Below are positions 50,083-59,434 of a DNA stretch of 64,000 nucleotides, piece by piece. A program made the position numbers and the translations under genes. The DNA comes from Methanoregula sp. UBA471 (GTDB lineage: Archaea > Halobacteriota > Methanomicrobia > Methanomicrobiales > Methanospirillaceae), in NCBI GenBank assembly GCA_002495065.1, contig DADT01000031.1:171578-235577 (forward strand). The letters run 5' to 3'. The notes beneath the pieces are model-generated. The model had not been told where the DNA came from, did no database searches, and saw only the letters and a list, made by a program, of their open reading frames with translations. The first letter of the stretch is position 1. Each line of letters starts with the position of its first letter.

Positions 50083-52578
50083 ATGTATCACGACGCCACG
50101 CTCTCTGAAGAGAAGATCCTTGAGCAGTTCAATACCTCTCTTTCGGAGGGATTATCTTCCCGCAGGGCCGGAGAGCTGATCGCGACGGCGGGATACAACG
50201 AGATCACCGCCACCCAGGTCCACTGGTGGGAAATCGCAATACGACAGTTCAGGTCGGCGTTCATCTACCTGCTCCTGATTGCTGCAGCTATTGTTTTTGT
50301 TGTTGGAGAGTATATCGACGCGGGAGTCATCCTGAGTTTTGTGATTATCAATGCCGCGCTCGGGTTCTACCTGGAATACAAATCCGAGCAGTCCCTTCGT
50401 GCACTCCAGCAGTTTATCACCCTCAGGACCCAGGTAAAACGGGACTCACGCTGGCATACGATCGATTCCCGGAACCTGGTACCGGGCGATATCGTCAGGC
50501 TCGAACCGGGAGATACCGTCCCGGCGGACGTCCGGATCCTCAGCTCCCATAACCTCGTCGTCAATGAAACAGTACTGACCGGTGAATCTGTCCCGGTCCC
50601 AAAACGTCCTGATACGCTTGCAACAGAGCCAAAAAGCGTCTACGAGAGTTACAACCTCTGCTTCAGCGGCACGTCCGTTGCCGGAGGTGAAGCCGTCGCA
50701 CTGGTAACCGGGACCGGTGCGCATACCGAGATGGGGACTATCGCACGACTCACCGTGGAGACAACCAAGGAGAGTGAATTCTCCAAAGGTATCGGGCGGT
50801 TCAGCCAGTTCATCCTGCGGATGATCCTCGTCACCCTGGTCTTCATTTTCGTAGCAAACCTGCTGATCAAGGGCGAGAGCGCTGATGTCATCGAGCTTGT
50901 GGTCTTTTCTATCGCACTTGTAGTCAGCGTCGTCCCGGAGGCGCTCCCGGTGGTGACCACGGTATCGCTCTCGCGGGGTGCGATCCAGCTTGCAAAGCAG
51001 GGAGTCATCGTCAAACGGCTTACGGCGATCGAGGACATCGGGGGTATCGAAATACTCTGCTCGGACAAGACCGGGACCCTCACGGAAAACACCCTGCATG
51101 TAACGGGGATGTCGCCCGGAGCACATCCCGACCTGCTGCAGTATGCCTCCCTCACCGTGGCAGAGACCGCGGAGAAGACTGAGCCATTCGATATCGCAAT
51201 CATGGAGGCCGGGCAGGAGCGGCACCTGTCCGCAGGCCCCCTCCCGGAACGCCTCGATGAGATACCCTTTGATCCACAGCGCCGCCGGAACACGGTGCTG
51301 GTCCGGGACCCTGCACAGGCGCTCATGATCGTTCGGGGTGCTCCTGAAGAGGTCCTCCGCATCTCATCAGTTCCGGAGCCGGATCAGCGGGCTCTTGCTG
51401 ACTGGTTATCCCAGAAAGGGCGGGCCGGGGAACGCACCATCGCCATCGCAAAAAGGGTCCTGCCGCCCGGAACAACGGGCATCTCTCCCGAGGACGAACG
51501 GGACCTCGAATTTCTCGGTGCTGTTGCATTTACCGATCCGATCAAACCTTCCGCGTATCGTGCAGTGGAAAAGGCAAAAGAGCTTGGCGTATCGATCAAG
51601 ATTATTACCGGGGACAATTGTGAGGTTGCCGGGGCCGTGGGAGTGCAGATAGGGCTCCTTGACGATCCGACCCATGTAATCAGTGGTTCCACCCTGATGG
51701 CGATGCCACCGGATAAGCGTAGTCAGGCCGTTGTGGAGTATGCGGTCATCGCACGGGTCACCCCGGAGCAGAAATACGAGATCATCCGCCTCCTCCAGGA
51801 TTCGTTCACCGTAGGGTTCCTGGGCGAGGGAATCAATGATGCGCCCGCCCTCAAGCTTGCCGGAGTCTCGCTTGCTGTGGACAGCGCTGCCGGCATTGCC
51901 CGGGAGGCGGCTGACATTATTCTCCTGCAGAAGAACCTCGAGGTGATCATTGAGGGGATCCGGGACGGAAGAGCGGTGTTTGCAAACACCATCAAGTACC
52001 TCAAAGCCACCCTTGCATCCAATTTCGGGAATTTCTATGCCATCGCGATAGGGTCGCTGTTTATCAGCTTTTTACCCATGCTGCCGCTCCAGATCCTGCT
52101 GCTGAACCTGCTGTCCGATTTTCCCATGATCTCGATCGCGACCGACAATGTTGATGCTGCAGAGCTGAGCAGGCCAAGCAAGTACGAGATCAGGGAGATC
52201 GTCCTCATCGCCACCCTGCTTGGCGTCGTGAGTACCGTCTTTGACTTCATGTTCTTTGCAGTCTTTGTCCAGCAGGGAGCACCAGTTCTGCAGACCAACT
52301 GGTTCGTGGGCAGCATCCTGACCGAGCTCGTGTTTCTTTTCTCCGTCAGGAGCAAACTGCCTTTTTACAAGGCAGGCCGCCCGTCGTGGTACGTCCTTGT
52401 CCTGACAGCACTTGCCGGTGCAGCGACCCTCGTACTGCCCTACACCACCTTTGGCCAGGCAGTGTTCCATTTCACTCCACCATCGGCCATGCACCTTGGC
52501 ATTATCCTCGGCCTGGTCGTGGCGTTCTTCGTATGCGCCGAACTGGTAAAGAACTTTTATTACCGTTCTGCGAACTGA
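50083..52578 (+). CDS. cation-transporting P-type ATPase (MgtA-like)
   Basis: An 831-residue P-type ATPase. The actuator has VNETVLTGESVPV, and the helix-4 ion site is SVVPEALPVVTTVSLSRGAIQLA. The phosphorylation motif is CSDKTGTLT with Asp328, and the nucleotide part includes KIITGDN. The hinge motif reads GEGINDAPAL with Glu582 in place of the usual Asp (GDGxNDAPAL). The C-terminal helix set (NTIKYLKATLASNFGNFYAI, PLQILLLNLLSDFPMISIATDNVD) matches MgtA-type magnesium ATPases (P3B). It probably imports Mg2+ or a related cation. It is a single gene; ATG at 50083 follows GGACAGGC. Confidence 0.92.
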   Translation: MYHDATLSEEKILEQFNTSLSEGLSSRRAGELIATAGYNEITATQVHWWEIAIRQFRSAFIYLLLIAAAIVFVVGEYIDAGVILSFVIINAALGFYLEYKSEQSLRALQQFITLRTQVKRDSRWHTIDSRNLVPGDIVRLEPGDTVPADVRILSSHNLVVNETVLTGESVPVPKRPDTLATEPKSVYESYNLCFSGTSVAGGEAVALVTGTGAHTEMGTIARLTVETTKESEFSKGIGRFSQFILRMILVTLVFIFVANLLIKGESADVIELVVFSIALVVSVVPEALPVVTTVSLSRGAIQLAKQGVIVKRLTAIEDIGGIEILCSDKTGTLTENTLHVTGMSPGAHPDLLQYASLTVAETAEKTEPFDIAIMEAGQERHLSAGPLPERLDEIPFDPQRRRNTVLVRDPAQALMIVRGAPEEVLRISSVPEPDQRALADWLSQKGRAGERTIAIAKRVLPPGTTGISPEDERDLEFLGAVAFTDPIKPSAYRAVEKAKELGVSIKIITGDNCEVAGAVGVQIGLLDDPTHVISGSTLMAMPPDKRSQAVVEYAVIARVTPEQKYEIIRLLQDSFTVGFLGEGINDAPALKLAGVSLAVDSAAGIAREAADIILLQKNLEVIIEGIRDGRAVFANTIKYLKATLASNFGNFYAIAIGSLFISFLPMLPLQILLLNLLSDFPMISIATDNVDAAELSRPSKYEIREIVLIATLLGVVSTVFDFMFFAVFVQQGAPVLQTNWFVGSILTELVFLFSVRSKLPFYKAGRPSWYVLVLTALAGAATLVLPYTTFGQAVFHFTPPSAMHLGIILGLVVAFFVCAELVKNFYYRSAN

Positions 52579-52742
52579 CACCGGAGCGGTACCGGGATGC
52601 CTGCTATGCACGGACACCAGAGACAGGCCTCTTTCTCATTCCTCGGGCCGGTACATCCTGATTCACGTTTTGTCAGAACCTGCAGAGCTCCAAAAAGATA
52701 AACATCTCCGTCAACCAGATTACCGGATCAGGGAGGACGGAA

Positions 52743-53375
52743 ATGAAATATGCCGATATCGACAGGATTTACCGGACTGTTCCCCTGGATAAAATTCCCT
52801 GGAACAGCGAGATTCCCCCTGATGCACTCGTTGAACTGGTGGAAAGCAAAAGAGTGCTGCCGTGCAGGGCTGTCGATCTCGGGTGCGGCGCCGGCAATTA
52901 CACGATATACCTGGCAGCACACGGGTTTGATATGACCGGTGTTGACAGTTCTTCAGAGGCTATCAGGATCGCAACTGAGAATGCCCGGCGACAGGGTGCC
53001 AGGTGCAGGTTTATTGTTGCCGACCTGATCGGTGACCTGCATGAAGTACAGGAACACTTTGACTTTGCCTTTGACTGGGAATTTTTACACCATGTATTCC
53101 CTGAGGACAGGGAAAACTACGTTCGCAATGTTGCAGGGATCCTGAACCGGGGAGCACCGTACCTTTCCGTGAGTTTTTCTGAGACCGATCCCCAGTTCGG
53201 CGGTACCGGAAAATTCCGTACAACACCGATCGGGACAACCCTCTATTTCTCTTCTGAATCCGAAATAAGGGACCTGTTTTCTCCCTTTTTTCTCATCCAC
53301 GAACTGAAAACCATCGAAGTCAGAGGCAGGTTTGGCCCTCATCGAGCCGTGTATGTGCTCTCAGAACGACGCTGA
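52743..53375 (+). CDS. class I SAM-dependent methyltransferase
   Basis: A 210-residue methyltransferase. RAVDLGCGAGNY (residues 42-53) is motif I, followed by MTGVDSSSEAIRIATENARRQG, FIVADLIGDL and AFDWEFLHHVFPEDRENYV. It is similar in plan to the 4383 gene but not a close copy. ATG at 52743 has GGGAGGACGGAA directly upstream, a strong ribosome site. The last codons reach the border of a diverged repeat copy (R7a at 53387), so the end of the gene and the element nearly touch. The substrate is unknown. Confidence 0.9.
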   Translation: MKYADIDRIYRTVPLDKIPWNSEIPPDALVELVESKRVLPCRAVDLGCGAGNYTIYLAAHGFDMTGVDSSSEAIRIATENARRQGARCRFIVADLIGDLHEVQEHFDFAFDWEFLHHVFPEDRENYVRNVAGILNRGAPYLSVSFSETDPQFGGTGKFRTTPIGTTLYFSSESEIRDLFSPFFLIHELKTIEVRGRFGPHRAVYVLSERR

Positions 53376-53386
53376 AACGGAGTTTC

Positions 53387-53602
53387 GGCTTTGGAGAAAC
53401 GGGCAGGAACGGGAATGGTTCTTACCCATCTATGAAAAATTGGGATGGTGCACTTGCATCCGCAACAGGCTTTTAAGAGGCGAATTTTCTGGTAATCGAA
53501 GCGCCGCAGTCGTTGTCTCTTTCTGGGGCAGCACAGGTCATCGCAAGAGCGGGACTGACACTTCCTGAAATTACTGGAATTGTACAATTTCCTGGGAAAT
53601 GC
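53387..53602 (+). repeat. diverged half-element R7a
   Basis: GGCTTTGGAGAAAC (53387-53400) opens a copy of the same diverged half as in R5 (AACGGGCAGGAACGGGAATGGTTCTTACCC). The core is eroded (GCGCCGCAGTCG) and the end is near TTTCCTGGGAAATGC. It begins 12 bases after the methyltransferase stop. Confidence 0.6.
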
Positions 53603-53668
53603 ACATGAGTCACGGACTCAGGTAAATAGATAAATAACCGGGGATTTTCAGAGTAGTTCCTCATGTAA

Positions 53669-54055
53669 CCGTAGAAACGGGCATGAACGGGAGTTCGCAC
53701 CCAAATCATGAAAATCATTAAAACCTGTAATTTTATAAGGGCTCCTTCGCCTCCGGGCCTCTCCGAGGCACGGCGGGGCAGTGCGGTGTTTACAAATATG
53801 CTTAAGGGCACTGATCCGCCGCGGGGGCGTCCCTTTTTGGTGCGGCGGGGTTCATCGCAAATAATTATGAGGATTATATATTCCATTACTTGCTTCTGTT
53901 TAATTTAATTTCATGGGAAATACAAAGCACGGAATGGTTAAGGAGTGGATAGTGCCTGTCCCCTTATACCGCCCCCGCGTTTAGAGTGATGATGAACTGT
54001 TCGGAGTGTATTAAATTCGGGGGAGCCAAAGCGGCCTGGTGAAATCCCATGAGCG
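53669..54055 (-). mobile_element. mosaic element R7b/c with head-to-head halves
   Basis: 53669-53926 is the right half of the main element in minus orientation (GTAGAAACGGGCATGAACGGG through the GC core). From about 53935 the left-half sequence (GTGCCTGTCCCC, ACCGCCCCCGCG, GGGGGAGCCAAAGCGGCC) follows in plus orientation. A normal copy has both halves the same way, so this is a rearranged pair, best explained by recombination or nested insertion. Confidence 0.6.
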
Positions 54056-54139
54056 TTCAGCCCGGGTATTGAGCATTTCTCCATAGCAGGTTTTTCCATA
54101 ACCCGGTGAATCGCTTTTTCTTTGCGGGAACGGTCAGGC

Positions 54140-54535
54140 TCAGGTTCCTTTACTCCCGATCTTCAGAAATTCGTCCTCCACAATCTTATCCGGGAGGCCC
54201 TGCCGTACGCACTCCCGTTTTATGGCGTCTATTGGTAAAGGGCATACACTCCACCTCCCGAAATCACGCAGAAAAGCGGCAAGGATCCCCAAAAATTCAC
54301 CCGGTCTTGTCTGGACCAGGTGATCGAAAAACAGGATAAACGCGTTTTTTATGCTGTCCCTGCCGTATAAATCCGGCCTGTCCTTTGAATTTTCAAGATG
54401 CTCCTTCCATGTATCGGTCAGCCCGTATTCCCTGCAAAAGGCTGCGAAATATTCCGATGAAAGGTACTCTCCGAGGGGTAATTCCGGTAGAAGGGCATAA
54501 AGCCCTGTAATAAATTTTTTCGTGTCCGGCGGCAT
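54140..54535 (-). CDS. hypothetical protein (131 aa)
   Basis: A 131-residue all-helical-looking protein: MPPDTKKFITGLYALLPELPLGEYLSSEYFAAFCREYGLTDTWKEHLENSKDR, then IKNAFILFFDHLVQTRPGEFLGILAAFLRDFG and DAIKRECVRQGLPDKIVEDEFL. There is no membrane helix or signal and only two or three cysteines. It may be a small regulatory or adaptor protein. No family is recognised. The start at 54535 is followed by a frame extending no further upstream. Confidence 0.55.
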   Translation of the reverse strand: MPPDTKKFITGLYALLPELPLGEYLSSEYFAAFCREYGLTDTWKEHLENSKDRPDLYGRDSIKNAFILFFDHLVQTRPGEFLGILAAFLRDFGRWSVCPLPIDAIKRECVRQGLPDKIVEDEFLKIGSKGT

Positions 54536-54755
54536 CGATCACCTTTCTTGTTTTTTCCTGATATATGAATATTTCTGATATGCACGCCAAAAAGCCAGTC
54601 TGAGACGAGATACAAAACCGGAAGCGGTATTATGGATAACGTTCAGAAACCTGCGGTCAAACCCCGCGACCATTTCATTCCCTTTGCCCTTCGGTCACCT
54701 GTTTTTGGATAGAAATATACCTGCAGAGTACCAGACTAAAATCCAGTGGTACGTG

Positions 54756-55826
54756 ATGCGAAATGCTATCTGTGTGATCTTTGTATGTCTGCTGGCAGTC
54801 ATCGTTTCAGGTGTGTCGGCTTTTACTGTGTCATCCATAATCGTCAACCCTTCCGGTACGCTGGATCCTGGCGATCCCGTCAACATCTCCTATACGGTTT
54901 ATGCCGCATCGGGAGTTGCTTTTCCCTCCTACGATGACCTGCAGTTTGTGACCGAGCTCAACGATCCGGTCTGGTCGTATACCATCGCGGTCAATGGGGT
55001 GAAAAATGTGCGGCCGGTCGAGGGAGGCCGCGTGCTGACCATCAGCGGTTTTGAGTTGTCATACCAGAACCGCGATGAGGTGATCGTGACCGTATCGCTT
55101 GCCGGAGATATCCCTCCCGGGTGGGCACCGGGCGCAAACAGGACGCTGGTCAGAATACAGGAACTTGATTCCCGCGGGGCTGTCATTCCCTCCTCCGTGG
55201 TCGTGATCGACCGTTTCATCGGCCTGCCCACGCCAACCCCCACACCTTCGTTTGGCACGCTGGCGGTCTCTTCCACTCCCTCCGGATCAGATGTGTATAT
55301 CGACAATGCCTACAAGGGCCTGACCCCGGTCAGTATCAGTGCGGTCCCGAATGGCAATCATGTCCTCTTAGTAAAACTTGACGGGTACCAGGATTATTCA
55401 CGGACGGTTACCGTGATGGGTGATGCCCAGACCATTACTGCCTCCCTCGTCCTGATACCTGCGCCAACAACAACGGCAACTACCCAGGTTCAGCCGACCG
55501 GTACCACAACATCGCAGCAGACAACTCCAGCCGGCGGGGTCGGTTCGCTGGCTGTGACTACAACGCCATCCGGGGCGCAGGTCTATGTTGACGGGGTACT
55601 GAAAGGCATTACTCCCGCCACAATCCCCGGACTGCCGGCAGGGACCCATGTCCTCCTCCTGAAGATGGACGGTTTCCAGGACCTGTCGACAACCATCACG
55701 GTTACCCCTGGACAGACCGCCGAATACGCGACCGGGTTGTCTGCAAATGCGAAAACCCCCGGGTTTGAAGCCATCGCGGTCATCCTGTCGATCTGCATCA
55801 TCCTTCTTGTGCGGAGAACAAGGTAA
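54756..55826 (+). CDS. PEGA-domain surface protein with PGF-CTERM sorting signal
   Basis: A 356-residue exported protein: signal MRNAICVIFVCLLAVIVSGVSA, a beta-rich N-terminal domain (about 25-165), then two PEGA domains. These open GTLAVSSTPSGSDVYIDNAYKG and SLAVTTTPSGAQVYVDGVLKG, each ending in a HVLLxKxDGxQD segment. They are separated by a Thr/Gln-rich linker (TTTATTQVQPTGTTTSQQ). The C-terminus TPGFEAIAVILSICIILLVRRTR is a PGF-CTERM signal: PGF, a hydrophobic helix and a basic end. It should be processed by archaeosortase A (49021) and attached to a lipid on the cell surface. ATG 54756 is preferred over 54684 because the signal then begins properly. Confidence 0.9.
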   Translation: MRNAICVIFVCLLAVIVSGVSAFTVSSIIVNPSGTLDPGDPVNISYTVYAASGVAFPSYDDLQFVTELNDPVWSYTIAVNGVKNVRPVEGGRVLTISGFELSYQNRDEVIVTVSLAGDIPPGWAPGANRTLVRIQELDSRGAVIPSSVVVIDRFIGLPTPTPTPSFGTLAVSSTPSGSDVYIDNAYKGLTPVSISAVPNGNHVLLVKLDGYQDYSRTVTVMGDAQTITASLVLIPAPTTTATTQVQPTGTTTSQQTTPAGGVGSLAVTTTPSGAQVYVDGVLKGITPATIPGLPAGTHVLLLKMDGFQDLSTTITVTPGQTAEYATGLSANAKTPGFEAIAVILSICIILLVRRTR

Positions 55827-55888
55827 TTCTATTTTTTTGGGCCGGAACCGTTCCACGTGTATTTTTTTAACCGGCTGCAAACATACTA

Positions 55889-57184
55889 ATGATGGACCTA
55901 CTCCCCGCATTCGTCATCACCCTCGCCCTCATCACCCTGGTCAGCGTGCGGTACAGGATATCACCGTTTTTTACGCTGATCGGCGGTTCGGTTCTTTTCG
56001 GGCTGCTCGCAGGGCTCACGCTGGATGCGACGATGCTGGGGATCGTTGCGGGTATCGGAAAGGTCTTCTCTGCATTCGGTATTATTATCCTCTGCGGGGC
56101 CGTGATCGCAAAACTCCTCCAGGAGCAGCACCAGACAGAAGAAATTGTTGCCGATATCCGGCAGCGCGTAAAGAATCCTCCGGTAATCTCAGGATTGTCC
56201 GGGTATATCCTGGCAGTCCCCATCACCTGCTGCATCACCGCCTACATTATGCTGAACCCAATCCTCGACAGTCTCGAAAAGGATCCTCAGAAGCGGACTA
56301 TTCTCCTGTACCTCGCAGCGGTTGGCAGCATTATTTCCTATGCACTGGTCTATCCTACCCCTGTCGTCATTCCCCTTTTCGATGCATTCTCTGGAGGGAT
56401 GAGCCCGCTTTTCTACAACGCCATATCCATTCCGATTTCCCTGGCAGCGCTGGGGGGGATCTTACTTTTCTTCCAGTGGTGGAGTCCGGCCGAACCAGCA
56501 GAAGGCAGCACTCAGGTACCCGCAGGAACAGGGTGGGAACCGTCAGGTATACCTGGAGAAGGTACGGGAGGAAAGGTACACTGGCGGGCATGGGCCCCGT
56601 TTATCGCAATCCTGGTATCCATCCCAATTGCATTCTTCATCTTCGGTTTGTCGCACGTGAGCATGATCAATATTATCATGCTCGTCGGGGCTGTTACGGC
56701 CCTTGCCCTTGCTCCGCAGCAGGTCCGCCTGCAGGGAGTGTCGCAGGGTGCCCGTCATGCCGGGATGATCATCTTTGATATCTGCGGGGCGGGGGCACTC
56801 GGTTTTGTCATCGTCCAGAGCGGGTTTGCCCAGACAGTGCTGGGACAACTCACCCTCTTCATACCCATCATCATGGTCCCGTTTCTCCTTGCAGCACTGA
56901 TTGAAACTGCCCAGGGGTCGAGGGTCGTGACAGCGGTGATAACCGCAGAAGTGCTTGCCGGTTCGGCGGTGGTGAGTGCGATACACCCGGTCCCGCTCAT
57001 CCTCCTGATCAGTGCAGGGTCATGTATCGTGTCCTATGTAACCGATCCCTACTTCTGGCTCGTCCAGCGTACCACGGGAGATGATGTCAGGACGGTGGTG
57101 AGGAATTATACAGTCCCGGTTGCCCTGGTCGGCGTATTCCTCTTTATCTGTGCCGTATTCCTGGAATATTTTGCCTTCCGGTGA
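55889..57184 (+). CDS. GntP-family permease
   Basis: A 431-residue polytopic permease of the GntP (gluconate:H+ symporter) family, with about 12 hydrophobic helices. MMDLLPAFVITLALITLVSVRYRISPFFTLIGGSVLFGLLAGL is the expected start. GIGKVFSAFGIIILCGAVIAKLLQEQ and ITCCITAYIMLNPILDSLEKDPQ follow. A conserved C-terminal AALIETAQGSRVVTAVITAEV part is present. Substrates in the family are sugar acids; the archaeal members may carry other carboxylates. It starts 62 bases after the PEGA protein; the start may be the second ATG. It has no catabolic genes beside it. Confidence 0.88.
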   Translation: MMDLLPAFVITLALITLVSVRYRISPFFTLIGGSVLFGLLAGLTLDATMLGIVAGIGKVFSAFGIIILCGAVIAKLLQEQHQTEEIVADIRQRVKNPPVISGLSGYILAVPITCCITAYIMLNPILDSLEKDPQKRTILLYLAAVGSIISYALVYPTPVVIPLFDAFSGGMSPLFYNAISIPISLAALGGILLFFQWWSPAEPAEGSTQVPAGTGWEPSGIPGEGTGGKVHWRAWAPFIAILVSIPIAFFIFGLSHVSMINIIMLVGAVTALALAPQQVRLQGVSQGARHAGMIIFDICGAGALGFVIVQSGFAQTVLGQLTLFIPIIMVPFLLAALIETAQGSRVVTAVITAEVLAGSAVVSAIHPVPLILLISAGSCIVSYVTDPYFWLVQRTTGDDVRTVVRNYTVPVALVGVFLFICAVFLEYFAFR

Positions 57185-57576
57185 ATTTTTAAAGGAACGG
57201 TCACCATCCCGAGGCTTACCTTTCTTGGCGATGTATCAGAAATATCCTCTATTATTATCCCGGGACCTGCAGCATTTTTCTGCGTCCAGCCCCGCTGCTA
57301 TGACGATTTCCACCTGCGCCTGACGTGATAGTTGCTGGTATCCATAAACATTGTAATCGGTACTATCCCATCCATAAAAACCCCATACGGGTTTATTGTC
57401 CTGTTAATTCCTGGATAGCAGTGCATGATACTTTTCTGGAAAAAGGACCCTTACCCTCCCTACCTCCATGAAGCCCTTCCATCCCAGGACTCAAGGACTC
57501 CGTCCCCCGGAATCTGCCATGATACTTTTAACGACTTATTTATGTGATGAATTGCAATCCCCTTAATGATTGAAAA
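57185..57576. other. gene-free interval
   Basis: About 390 bases after the permease. Nothing beyond pyrimidine-rich sequence is seen, and no frame has a supported start. Confidence 0.35.
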
Positions 57577-57909
57577 ATGAGAAAAACTTCCGATCTGGTG
57601 CAAGAGATGGCGGATGAAGCAAAAAACGCCTGGCTGGTCGCGATTGCCGTCGGGTTCCAGCAGGAAACAAAATTTGTTTTCAGTTCGGGCAGCCATCCGC
57701 TTGACGACCTGAACAGGCTGGTGAAAAGTGGCGGGTCTCCCATCGGGCTTTTACGGTTCGACAAAGAGAATTCATCCGTGCAGGGATCCTACCGTCCGTT
57801 CGAGGAATATGCAAACGAATCGTGGGTCGGGGAGTATCTTGCAGGTCTCCTTGAAAATACCGGCGAGATTATTGCGATGAGCCAGATGCGAAGCGTTCCT
57901 GATTATTAA
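57577..57909 (+). CDS. hypothetical protein (110 aa)
   Basis: A 110-residue protein: MRKTSDLVQEMADEAKNAWLVAIAVGFQQETKFVFSSGSHPLDDLNRLVKSGGSPIGLLRFDKEN, then VQGSYRPFEEYANESWVGEYLAGLLENTGEIIAM. It has no membrane helix or signal and reads as a compact alpha/beta fold. No family is recognised. The composition is gene-like (few low-complexity runs). It is a single gene; ATG at 57577 follows GATTGAAAA, without a strong ribosome site. Confidence 0.55.
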   Translation: MRKTSDLVQEMADEAKNAWLVAIAVGFQQETKFVFSSGSHPLDDLNRLVKSGGSPIGLLRFDKENSSVQGSYRPFEEYANESWVGEYLAGLLENTGEIIAMSQMRSVPDY

Positions 57910-58292
57910 TCCCGGGCGGACCTGAATCCGGAACTATTTTTTTTATAGATATTCCACAATTACCATTTCCCCTGCCAGGAATCCCTGCGCTCATCATCAA
58001 CAGTCCTCTCCTATCCCTCACCGCTGCTGCCTGACGAAAGCCGGGGTGATGTATACCCTGGCTGGCAGCTGAATCTGATACGATCCCCGGTATCCGTTTC
58101 TCCCCCGCAGATACTGTCTCACGCACCCTCTTTGCCCCCACAGGTGGCTCCTGTCCTGTGACGGTAATCGGTACCTGAAACTGCCGTTCTCCAGTATCCC
58201 TTTTCCGGCAGATTATCTCCTGGAGCGCAAGCACAGCAGACTCCGTGCAAATCCTTTATACATCCATCATTTCAAGTGATACTGGGGATAAA
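57910..58292. other. gene-free interval
   Basis: About 380 bases between two hypothetical genes. TATTTTTTTTATAGAT near 57941 resembles a promoter or T-rich terminator. No repeat copy is present. Confidence 0.35.
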
Positions 58293-59189
58293 ATGGCAGA
58301 CGACGATATCCAGATAGAATCCGTTGCTGGTGAATTAACCTCCGGCATACAGAAATCGTCTGCGATGATGATGAAAGCAGCATACCTGCCCGTGTCGTTA
58401 AAAAAGCAGGACGGCGGGTTCGGTATCCCGTTTTTCAGGACCGCGTCTGCCCATCACGATGAGGAAGTACCCGGGCCGGATGCCAGGGTCTATATCACAA
58501 AAATTTCAGAGAGCATTCCCGCTGATGAACTTGACGGGATTCTCAGCCCGGCACCTTACCTCCGCAATTATGATTTTTACACCCTGCTTTTCTACCTGAA
58601 TATACACCTCGACGAACCCTCAACCACCCGTTTTATTAACGCAATCGTGACCTTCGCTTTCCCTCCGGATATCAAAATTCTTGACTTTTCCCCAAAAGAA
58701 AAGGAGATAATGATAAAAATTGCCGGATCTGCAGGAGACGAACTATTTTTATCCCGGTCACTGGTTTTCAACCCATTCCTCCCGCAGCACGGAGAGGGGG
58801 ATGATCCCGGTCGACGGTTTGAGGTAAGGGTCGGGCCGGAAGAAAAGATTTCCCTTACCCTGACCAGACAGGGATACACATTCACTATACCCAAAGACGA
58901 GTTGCTCGAATATGAGGGGATGCGTAAAAGCGGGCACGAAGTGTTCTGGGAGATATATCCCCGGATGCCTCCGGAAGATAGTGAATATATCGCCGGAGGA
59001 AGGCATGCCATTTTTTCATGTATTGTCCGGGCTCCCCGCTCCCTACATCCCGAAGTCACCATTGATATTGAGGGGAAGGTAAAAGGGAAGATTTGGGGAG
59101 TCGTGCATCTCAGGGGTTCAGTAGATTTTTTGCAGCATGGCGATATGGACTCCCCTCAACGGAACAATTTCGCCGGATCGTTTTGGTAG
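58293..59189 (+). CDS. hypothetical protein (298 aa)
   Basis: A 298-residue protein from ATG 58293 (MADDDIQIESVAGELTSG); the in-frame ATG at 58245 is not preferred. It has strand-rich segments (RVYITKISESIPADEL, YDFYTLLFYLNIHLDEPSTTRFINAIVTFAFPPDIKILDFSPKEKEIMIKIAG, RFEVRVGPEEKISLTLTRQGYTFTIPKDELL). The C-terminus VTIDIEGKVKGKIWGVVHLRGSVDF has no tail signal. There is no signal peptide or membrane helix. It looks like a large all-beta cytoplasmic protein. No family is recognised. The gene ends just before repeat family C (59197). Confidence 0.55.
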   Translation: MADDDIQIESVAGELTSGIQKSSAMMMKAAYLPVSLKKQDGGFGIPFFRTASAHHDEEVPGPDARVYITKISESIPADELDGILSPAPYLRNYDFYTLLFYLNIHLDEPSTTRFINAIVTFAFPPDIKILDFSPKEKEIMIKIAGSAGDELFLSRSLVFNPFLPQHGEGDDPGRRFEVRVGPEEKISLTLTRQGYTFTIPKDELLEYEGMRKSGHEVFWEIYPRMPPEDSEYIAGGRHAIFSCIVRAPRSLHPEVTIDIEGKVKGKIWGVVHLRGSVDFLQHGDMDSPQRNNFAGSFW

Positions 59190-59196
59190 TTTTAGA

Positions 59197-59333
59197 GCTG
59201 GAGAAATCATGTTATAACGTTCACGGGGCATCGCCCCCGCCACTGTGGCATCCCCAACATGATACCCCCGGAAATCCGAAGCCGTCAGACTATCGTTAGT
59301 CACGTAAGATTGGGATTTTCTTCAGAGCTGTAA
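59197..59333 (+). repeat. short dispersed repeat family C, copy 4
   Basis: Left end AGCTGGAGAAATC, GGGGCATCGCCCCCGCC, then CATGATACCCCCGGAAATCC and GTAAGATTGGGATTTTCTTCAGAGCT. The two ends are imperfect inverted copies. It lies between the 58293 gene and the large TPR gene. Confidence 0.6.
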
Positions 59334-59434
59334 ATTTATTTTTTCTGATGCCTGTCGTAATACATCAGCAGTATTATGTGGTTGTAACGGTGTATTGAAA
59401 TTAGGACCGGGAAAATAAGGAGAGCAATCTCTTC

